This document shows positions 55,726-64,000 of a stretch of DNA of 64,000 nt, in pieces. Within the stretch, counting starts at the first letter, position 1; each line of letters begins with the position of its first letter. This DNA is from Rostrohypoxylon terebratum (lineage: Eukaryota > Ascomycota > Sordariomycetes > Xylariales > Hypoxylaceae). The position numbers were made by a program, and so were the translations under genes. The DNA lies in contig MU385856.1 in NCBI GenBank assembly GCA_022497145.1, forward strand, positions 1,116,001 through 1,180,000, written 5' to 3'. Under the pieces are notes generated by a model that ran no database searches, was not told the DNA's origin, and saw only the letters and a list, made by a program, of their open reading frames with translations.

Positions 55726-58489
55726 GGGGGTCGCGGTGGCCTTCAACCCCTCCATAGTTTGGTGAAATTCTACGGCAGGGAATCTTGTAGTTATAGAGAG
55801 TTGAAAATGGGGCGACGACAAATATGTTTGATAGATCGTGGGTATATAGAGTAGAGAAGAGGTGTAGGTAGGTATGTTTTGGAAATAATTAAACTGATCT
55901 ACCTACCTATCTATATCCCCCTTCTTATAATATTAATCACGATGCTCTATTCTGTATTTTTATGCACCTATAAAACAGACAAATTTATACGTCTCTCGTC
56001 ATCTTGGCGTTCGGCTCTTTATCTCTAGCTATTTTGGCCTGCCCGATTCCCTGCGCTGAGTTAGGTACCTTGTAGCTAGACCTAAATCATCGTGGTGCCT
56101 CTACGTTAGTCGATAGTAACAACACCACCTTCTCGCCAACCCACGTCACATATAAGCCCATGTTTAGGCGTTCGTAGCCAGTAGCGTCACTTGTGTGAGA
56201 GTTATGAGCCTTGGTTAGCGCAGCGGTATAAATTAGGTACATTCCCTGCATGTTGTAACCTGTGGCACCAATCCACGCTCTGCCTTTTCAGGATAGATCT
56301 GGAGGGTGTTGGGTTTAATTGCTTGATTGAGCAGGCTAATGAATCCAGAGAAATCTTATATGATAAAGGTTATGAAAGATGCACCCAGGACTTAGAGAAC
56401 TAGCTTCTGCAGCACTATATATATGTGTATTGCAATGGTCCGCCATGATAATCACCCGAACAAATGGGGGGGGTCATATATAAGCTTTGGTTGCGTGCTC
56501 GCATCTAGTGGCGTCGCTTTTTACCTGACAGGCCGCTTGAATCCCCGACGCTTACAATGAATTGAGGGGTTCTCAGACGCTGAACCTTATTATAGGGGCT
56601 GAAGCGTAATTTTATGGTGTTTTTTTTCAACTGTGTCAGCGAAATCCGTCTCATCCAACCAGAGCTTATAACAAGAGCTCAGAGGTGGATTATTGACGGC
56701 CTAGAACAAACAGAATGGAAATCATAGCAAAGTTTAGGACATGGTGAGACTCAACTTAAATTGAAGCCCTCTGAATAAATATTGAATTATATCCACTAAG
56801 GGTTAAGTAGGTACTTGTCTAACCGCAGTTGAAAGCCTTTGCCAAGCCGTCGCTGAGCGATTGCTTGGCTATTGTTTAACTATAGCTTAAATTTTGCCTG
56901 GTATTGACGTAAGAGATCATCCGTCAATTGGTTGAAAATTTCAACTCAAAGATCAACGCACAGAATCATTCAAGGTAACTTACCTAAGCCTGAAGCTATT
57001 TCTAGATCCCATTTCGATCCATACCTTAAAGAAGACACAATTTGTTAGGACGTATAATGCAAGTGATCGAAATGTCAAAACAAAGGTCTCTAGTGTGAAA
57101 GCCGCACCCTAAGAGATTACAATCATTGCAATCCATAAATATCCATGGATAGTGTCTGCACCACTTATGGCGCTGTTCTAACCTACATAGGCACTTAGCA
57201 ATGGACTGTTAGTGGATGGATCATGGATAGACCTTGCTTACCTAAGCATTCTCTTAATTCGTAAGTCCTTTCATATTCTTGTACCCCTTGTTCTTGACCC
57301 TAATATGGCTATTGACGCAATTGCAAGTTGATATCAATGATGTATCCGTAAACTTATATTTTGGATAAAGTAATTAGCATGATGCTGAACTGGTTGAGAA
57401 CCAATCCAGGCTGGTATTACTCATCACGATTCATTATGTAAGTGGATTATGTAATTCATTTGGTGGTCAATGCAGTGACTGAAGCTTTTCTATTAACTTG
57501 CTCAACTTCAACCTGACATCATTCTTCGTCGTAACACTTCATGCTCATATTCGGAACTAATGTTTGCGAGTCTATTTGCCTACGGTATTCTACATCCATG
57601 CCTCGGTTTTTTAGGTATTAGCTCATCCGATCATGCGAAGCTAAAAACTTGAGAGACTGTTATGCGCACGAACGTGCGGATTTTCCGGAACGTCTGCAGC
57701 ACGTCGGTTGGCCAGAGTACTGGGATACTGGTGAGATAGTACTGGGCTATTCGTCGCCTCTCCTAGATCTAGATCGAGTCAGCCGTTCATTATAGGAAAT
57801 AAAGTACGACAATCATACGAAACTTTCGAGCTGGATCCGCCTCGTCGGTATGGGATGCACCGAAAGTCTGAAGATGAAGTCAATCCGAAGGAATTGGTCA
57901 ATGAGAACCCCTGTAATTGAGAAAAAAATAAGCAACAATAAGCCGGGCCTATGGAAAGCTTAGCTTTTATTATTCCGTTAGCCGCTGCGACGCTAACGTT
58001 GCGCTGTCGTTGTGGAGTTGATCCTTCTACACCATCCGACCACTCACCGAAGATCCTCTTACAAACTCTCCCATGTGTACCGTGCCGTTCATATGGCCTT
58101 GTATGGCCTTGATCACAGACATTCCTGTTTTCCTGCTTTTTCGCACTACTTGCGAACCGGATGGGGAAGTTTGTGATCTCCAACAATCTCCAAATCCGCC
58201 AAATCCGGCCATGTGTGCCGATTTCTACGCCCTCATTACCCCACAGTACCCCACAGTACCCCAACTCGCCTACAGGTCAGGGGCTTATTTGTACTGCGTA
58301 TGACGAGCGAGGTGAGCCCCAATCGATGCGAGTGTAACGCCAGCGTGCGGGCTTGTGGATACGTTATGTAGGTACCGTAATTACATAAATAGCTGAGATG
58401 TAACTTTCTTTTTTTCTCCTCCTTGGTAGCTCTCTCTCTTGACCACTTCCGAGTCACCGGAGTTCTACGGATCACGTTAGGAATTAGCA
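55726..58489. other. Long AT-rich intergenic region
   Basis: About 2.8 kb with no supported gene. 56404-57778 has essentially no open frame on any strand. A degenerate tRNA-like segment lies at about 56204-56270. The minus-strand frame at 57779-58264 starts at a TTG and has unnatural composition. Confidence 0.45.
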
Positions 58490-61400
58490 ATGAGGTCGCC
58501 ATTGCTTCTGACTGTTGCGATACACGCTCTCCTGAGCCATGCCTTTGGCTCTGGAGGGCGACCGGATGCTATGATCTGGGACTACGCTGAGAAGAGAGCC
58601 CTTGCGCAAGATATTGTTACGTGGGACTCTCACTCGCTCTTTGTCCACGGAGAGAGGGTGATGATCTTCAGCGGAGAGATCCACCCCTTCCGACTCCCAG
58701 TTCCGTCGCTGTGGATTGATGTCTTGCAGAAAGTAAAGGCTCTCGGATTCAACGCATGCTCGTTCTATATCGATTGGGCGCTCTTAGAAGGAAAGCCAGG
58801 CGTGTTCCGCGCAGATGGCGTTTTTGATCTTCAACCATTCTTCGATGCCGCTAAGAAGGCCGGGATTTATCTCATTGCTAGGCCTGGCCCGTACATTAAT
58901 GCTGAAGTAAGTTCAAAGAAGCCTTGAATTTAGTTGTATAAAGGATTTAGCTAAAAGTCGACTCTACTAGGTAAGCGGAGGTGGCTTCCCAGGTTGGCTG
59001 CAAAGAAATCGTGGCGCTCTCAGGACCGTTGCACCAGATTTCCTCAATGCGACAGACCTTTACATGTCTAGCGTCGGCAAGATGATTGCCAAAAACCAGA
59101 TCACCAATGGCGGCCCAATTATTCTAATCCAGCCGGAAAATGAGTACACAAATGCCAATGCCTACGTGCCTTTTCCCGACGGGTCATACATGGAATACGT
59201 CATGAAACAGTCTCGAGATGCTGGCGTAGTCATACCTTTTATTAGTAACGATGCTAGTGCGTCAGGACACAATGCTCCGGGAACCGGAGTCGGTGAGGTT
59301 GATATATATGGGCACGATGGCTATCCCCTCGGTTTCGACTGTGCGCATCCTACCGTATGGCCCACCAACGGCCTACCGACCACATATCGAAGCCTCCACC
59401 TAAAGCAGAGCCCGACCACGCCTTATTCTATCGTCGAGTTCCAAGGAGGATCTTTTGACCCTTGGGGTGGATGGGGTTTCGAGCAGGTGCGTTAAGCTTA
59501 CCCCTCACCATGCTAGGTTCTCCGACTGACACCACAACAGTGTAGCGCGCTCGTCAATCACGAATTTGAACGAGTTTTCTACAAGAACAACTTTGCTGCT
59601 GTAAGCATAAACTTCCTCCAAGGATTTCTAGTTAATAAACCTTCTAATGCGTTTGACATAGGGAGTAACAATTTACAACCTATACATGATCTTCGGTGGG
59701 ACTAACTGGGGTAATCTCGGACACCCAGGTGGATATACCTCGTATGATTACGGTAGCGTCATCAAGGAGGACCGAACCGTTACCAGAGAAAAGTACTCAG
59801 AACTGAAACTACAAGCGACCTTCTTGCAGTCAAGTCCTGGTTACCTTACCGCAACTCCTGGTAACAGCTCTACTAGTCTCTACAGTAACAACGCCGACAT
59901 TACCGTTACACCTGTACTAGGAAATACCACAAATGATGCTTCTTTCTTCGTTGTGCGACACACGAACTACTCGAGCTTCGATTCAACCACATACCGCTTA
60001 ATGCTACCCACATCTAAAGGAACTCTCACCGTTCCTCAGTTGAGCCAGTCCCTCACTCTCAACGGCCGAGACTCGAAAGTGGTAGTGACGGACTATGACG
60101 TTGGAGGCAGCAAACTGCTTTACTCTACAGCCGACATATTCACACACGTCCAGCAAAATAATCATACGGTGCTCATATTGTATGCTGGGGCTGGCGAGAG
60201 CAACGAATTTTCTATCTCAGGCTCAACGAGTGGACAGGTCAAGAAGATCTCAGGGGGGGCATCTTTTAAAGCGACAAGCAGCAATTCATCTGACTACGTC
60301 ACGGTTAATTGGACAGCTACCTCTGAAGCCAACATCATCCAAATTAACACGGAACTCTATGTCTATTTGCTTGGTTAGTTGATACTCTCGAATGTGGTTT
60401 TCTTATACTAACCGTTACAAGACCGAAATACCGCTTACAATTACTGGGCTACCGACATTGCCAACACAACTTCCAAGCTTATCATTAACGGACCTTACCT
60501 CGTACGTTCTGCCGAGGTAGATGCTGATGAGCTCCACTTAAAGGCCGACTTCAACGCTACGACGAAGGTTGAGATTCTTGGTGTTCCAGAAAGCGTCTCA
60601 AAGCTGTTCATAAACGGGAAGGAAACGCCAACAGAGACCGTAGGTCTTGCTAAGGTTGCCAATGTATCAATTACTGCCCCATCATTCAACCTCCCCAAGC
60701 TCTCCGATCTGGAATGGAAGTATATCGACTCTCTTCCAGAGATTTCGACGGATTTTGACGACTCTGCTTGGCCAAGCGCGGACAAGACGTCTACCGACAA
60801 CACATACCAATATCTCCAGGCTCCAGTCACAACTTACGCATCGGACTACGGTTTCCATACTGGTGTCTTAGTGTACCGTGGCCACTTTAATGCCACGGGT
60901 TACGAAAAGACCCTCTCGTTATGGCAGTCGGGCGGGACTGGGTTCGCTGCATCAATTTGGATAGATGACTACTTGCTATCGTCATACGGCGGAAACCCAG
61001 CGAACGAAAGCTTCCGGGGCCAGTACGACGTTACCGGCCCTGGCTTCCAGGCTGGTACAGAGCATGTCTTTACGGTCGTGATAGAGAACATGGGTCTGAA
61101 CGAGGACGGAATCGGAACTGACGAACAGAAAGCACCGCGAGGTATCCTAGGATGGCGACTAGCAACAACTAAAGCCACCAACACTCCTATTTCATGGAAG
61201 CTAACGGGAAATCTTGGCGGAGAAGATTACATGGACCGCGTTCGTGGCCCACTGAACGAGGGTGGTCTGTTCGCGGAACGTCAAGGCTTCCATCTCCCCG
61301 GCACACCGACCAATGACTGGAAATCGCACTCTCCCCTCGAGGGTATCGGCTCACCCGGTGTTGCCTTCTACTCTACCACCTTCGACCTAAACCTGCCCTC

Positions 61401-61725
61401 GGATGAGTGGGATATTCCGCTTTCCTTCTCGTTCACCAACAACACCGCCACATCTGGTATCTACCGTGCCCAGCTGTACGTAAACGGATGGCAGTTCGGC
61501 AAGATAAGCAGTAACATTGGGCCTCAGACAGTGTTCCCTGTGCCTGAAGGTATCCTCAACTATAAAGGGTCGAACTATATCGGCATCACGTTGTGGGCGC
61601 TTGAGGCAGGTGGCGCTAAGATCCCTGCCCTTGAACTCGTGTCTAGTGTACCAGTGTGGACGGGTAGGGAGAAGGTTGAGCTTGTGAACAGCCCGACCTA
61701 TAGTAAACGGGAGGGCGCTTACTAG
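58490..61725 (+). CDS. Secreted beta-galactosidase, GH35
   Basis: Five exons, 58490-58906, 58971-59486, 59541-59600, 59662-60373 and 60422-61725, give 1002 residues, the usual size of fungal LacA-type enzymes. Introns are 48-64 bp. Signal peptide about 1-19 (MRSPLLLTVAIHALLSHAFG). The catalytic (beta/alpha)8 barrel contains FSGEIHPFRLPVPSLW, ARPGPYINAEVSGGGFPGW, the acid/base Glu of IQPENEY (E197) and the nucleophile Glu of YSIVEFQGG (E295), then IFGGTNWGNLGHPGGYTSYD. The later part carries the beta-sandwich domains typical of the multidomain fungal enzymes (WQSGGTGFAASIWIDDYLL, GIYRAQLYVNGWQFGK). It releases terminal beta-galactose from galactans, xyloglucan or galactolipids outside the cell. 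Several NxT/S sequons fit secretion. Confidence 0.94.
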
Positions 61726-62453
61726 AGTGGGATGGAGATAATTATATGCTTAGTTAGCTCTTTATAGTCATAATGTTTAACGAGTCACTTTGAAAAGCGT
61801 CCATTGTCAATTTTTGGGTGAAACAAAAGCTCGTTCAACTATAATTCTACACCAAACGCTATCAATCAACCATCCCAGAAAGCACCCAGATCGCCCACCA
61901 GAGTACGAATGCTCGCAGAAGCTCGTCAAAGAAAGTGGATGGATCTCTCGTCTTTGGACCCCGAGGCATTCAACCTGAAAAAAATAAGAACGGGGGGCGA
62001 GCCCGTCTTGCCTAGTAGTTAAAGCGAGCACCCGATCACCTAATCTGATCAATTGGTTAACCTAGAGTTTATAGCTGACGTGTTTATTATTTGGGTATCC
62101 ATACCTCTCTTATGCGTAAGTTATTGCCATAGACGGTCACCGGTCTTCCAACGAGGATTCCCCCATACTGATTACGTAAGGTTAGTTAATGTCAGGTATG
62201 AGATGTCATGTAGGGTGTGTATCCTTACCTCTCGTTGCAGAAGAACCAGAAGGTCAGGGGGGCGAGCCCGCCTTCTTCTCCCATCCGTCATGGGATAGCC
62301 TCAAGCCTGTAGAGGAGACCAGCTCTGATATATTAGTTAGCTAAGGTATCTCGTGCTACTATGTTCCTGTAGATACTTACCACTCGCAGGCGAAGGCCGC
62401 AAAACAAATCGCTACGGGGCGGCGTGCCCCTTCGTTCCCTTCTCCCCAGCCAC
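61726..62453. other. Intergenic region with three related GC-rich hairpins
   Basis: AT-rich background interrupted by three GC-rich palindromic blocks at 61990-62006, 62257-62272 and 62415-62430, described under findings. No gene otherwise. Confidence 0.45.
61990..62430. repeat. Three diverged copies of a GC-rich hairpin module
   Basis: GGGGGGCGAGCCCG occurs at about 61992-62005 and exactly again at 62257-62270; a variant, CGGGGCGGCGTGCCCC, lies at 62415-62430. Each can form a short GC stem. On the minus strand, copies 2 and 3 are each followed by a T/C-rich stretch and then a GTAAGG or GTAAGT donor-like site. Confidence 0.55.
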
Positions 62454-63633
62454 TCACTCGTGGCTCTTCTTCCCCTTATGAGCGAGGCGCTTCTCGCTGA
62501 TGGCGACAACCTTTCGGCAGATCACCAGCTCATCTTCCAACCCGATGGTCCTCATCTTGTCGAGGGCGTCGGACCGGCTCAGGCGGTGGGTCAGGAGCCG
62601 CACCAGCGTCCGGTCACAACCGACGTGGGTGTGAACCCACTCGGCGAGCTTGTAGATCAGGGTGGCGCCGCACCCGGACCACTCAAGCTTCCTGAGCAGA
62701 CGGCGGACGAGCTCCCGCTCGCCTTCGTCGCCAGCCCAGAGGTACTCCACCAGGAAGGCCTCCTCCTCCGACGTGAGCACGGTCACGCCGTCGTCCAGGC
62801 ACTCGTGGAAGTAGCCGTGGACTTGGCGCGCCTCCGAGCCGGCGTCGGGCGAGGACGCGCCAAGACGAGAGGGACCGCGGGTTCGGGCCGATGAGCGGGC
62901 TTGGAGACGGCGGAATCGGCAGGCGGGTCGCTTCTCCTCGGGGATGGGGGCCGAACGTCGGAAGGGCGCGGCCAAGCGCTGCTTGGGCACGGCGTCTCTC
63001 CTGTAAGAAAGAGGGGTTAGGTATAAGGGTTGGTGACGAGGAGTGGGGTTGATGATCGAGGGAAGAGTGTATGAAGGATCGATGACTAATAAATTGAATT
63101 GATGTCGAATGAGTGAGTGGCTGGATAGATGGGATGATGAGGTGATCGATCCTCGGGCGTAGGATGAGGATTTAGGTATGTATATTGATAGATTGATGGA
63201 GGAATGGAATGATGATGGAGGGTTGGAGGGATGGACGAGCTCATTGATAGATGGATAGTCCATGGAGCGAATTGTAAAAGAAAAACTATCATTCAATTCA
63301 TCAATTGTATGATGGAAATTGCATGGTTTTGATAGAAAAGAAATCATTTACTTACTTCTCTCGTCGACCACGAATCTGGTCTAAATGACGAAGTCTCTCA
63401 GACTCGTCGGGAGGGGTCGGATAAGCAGGACTCACCGACGTCTGGTGAGATCCCCGAGGGGCAGACGCCGGGAGGTGAGGGGTGAAGGGGAGAGGAGAGG
63501 AGGTGGGAGGAGAGGATGGATGATACCCCGGAGGGATCGGAATGCCAATCCCACGGTGGAGGTCAGCAAAGCTAACCTCGGGGAAAGGCACCGCGGGAGG
63601 CTTGGGAGGAAGACGGAGATCGACGGTCGCCAT
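62454..63633 (-). CDS. GC-rich hypothetical protein
   Basis: Two exons, 63633-63356 and 63000-62454, give 274 residues. The intron, with strong donor GTAAGT and acceptor TTCTTACAG, is 355 bp, far longer than most here. The N-terminal half is Pro/Ser-rich (GYHPSSPPTSSPLPFTPH). The C-terminal half is basic then folded-looking, with helices such as EEEAFLVEYLWAGDEGEREL, VRRLLRKLEWSGCGATLIYK and LVRLLTHRLSRSDALDKMR. No family is recognised. The second exon is unusually GC-rich for the locality. The intron remains open in frame with the second exon back to an ATG at 63347, so an alternative start inside the intron would give 297 residues. Confidence 0.6.
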
Positions 63634-64000
63634 CTTTGATGATAGCAGAGCGAGATCAGAAGAGTTAGTAACACGCGCACAGGAATGGTTGGTTTTTGCT
63701 AGCTTTGGTATACTAGCCAGTTGTGTTTGTGTTGGGGAAAAAGAAGGAAAGAAAGTTTAGAATTTCAAAACTCGAGACCTGGTTTTGTGGTCGACAGGCA
63801 GCATCAGAATTAGTAGGGTTGTGTACGAGTTCTGCCGGGCAGTTGCGTGAACCGACTATCCTGACCGCCCAGTATCCCACTAGCTGCCCGAAATCAGACA
63901 TAATACTGTTGAATTTCCTCCGGGAAGGTGCCCAGCAGAATGAACTTGCTACGTCCTTCCTTCCACTTGGACGATTGACTTCTAATTTCGTCGTGATCTC
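63634..64000. other. Flank and right window edge
   Basis: Promoter of the hypothetical gene at 63633, followed by a possible 3' end of a minus-strand gene at 63894-64000, listed separately. Confidence 0.35.
63894..64000 (-). CDS. Possible 3' end of a gene running in from the right
   Basis: A minus-strand frame is open from the window edge to a TGA at 63896-63894 and reads DHDEIRSQSSKWKEGRSK then FILLGTFPEEIQQYYV, natural for a protein C-terminus. Only about 34 residues are visible. An overlapping minus frame is also open to the edge, so the choice is by composition only. Confidence 0.35.
   Translation of the reverse strand, partial: DHDEIRSQSSKWKEGRSKFILLGTFPEEIQQYYV

Noticed and set aside
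57779..58264. 161-codon minus-strand frame
   Set aside because: Begins at TTG, has no domain and an unnatural Arg/Gly/Ser mixture, and lies in the GH35 promoter.
1..64000. CRISPR arrays, operons and bacterial ribosome-binding sites
   Set aside because: No regular spaced repeats are present, and the gene structure with introns is eukaryotic.

Overview
The window is nuclear DNA of a filamentous ascomycete (Pezizomycotina). Genes are split by short introns of mostly 48-95 bp with GTRAGT-like donors, CTRAY branch sites and YAG acceptors. The gene content is typical of that group: a fungal Zn2Cys6 regulator, an LDB19-type arrestin, a siderophore-type MFS carrier, a cytochrome P450, a PL20 glucuronan lyase and a GH35 beta-galactosidase. 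A Sordariomycete (possibly xylarialean) is my guess from overall style, including many TACCTAGGTA palindromes between genes; it is not proven. I assembled the spliced models by hand from reading frames, splice signals and family conservation.

Layout. 1-10.8 kb is dense housekeeping: a low-complexity protein, an F-box/LRR-like protein (-), the checkpoint clamp protein Rad9 (+), an RCC1-repeat protein (-) and prephenate dehydrogenase (+). 12.2-20.5 kb holds an FAD-dependent dehydrogenase (+), an unrecognised 408-residue protein (-), a D-2-hydroxyacid dehydrogenase (-) and an LDB19/ART1-type arrestin (-). 20.5-26 kb is gene-poor and carries a 343-bp TA-flanked MITE. 26-34.8 kb holds a Zn2Cys6 regulator (+), a degenerate HNH-like protein (-), a zinc alcohol dehydrogenase (+) and a GTPBP1/2-like translational GTPase (+). 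36.3-43.3 kb holds a P450 (+), the PL20 lyase (+) and an ADH1-type dehydrogenase with a possible mitochondrial presequence (-). 45.1-55.7 kb holds a full-size ABCB transporter (-), a siderophore-iron-transporter-type MFS protein (+) and an ACSF2/SidI-like acyl-CoA ligase (+). 58.5-63.6 kb holds the GH35 enzyme (+) and a GC-rich hypothetical gene (-). The 3' end of another minus-strand gene may enter at the right edge.

How genes work together. The clearest functional group is the ABC transporter, siderophore-type MFS carrier and acyl-CoA ligase. The first two share a 1.3-kb divergent promoter holding two ATCWGATAA motifs, the consensus of SreA-type iron-responsive GATA repressors, and a third copy lies upstream of the ligase. 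I saw no other copy in the window by eye. This suggests an iron-regulated siderophore uptake/biosynthesis locus. The PL20 and GH35 enzymes are secreted polysaccharide degraders and suggest a saprotrophic or plant/fungal-wall-degrading lifestyle.

Several intergenic stretches carry short protein-like fragments below normal ORF-calling size (5.5-5.7, 11.0-11.3 and 40.6-40.8 kb). They look like gene relics or overlooked small genes.
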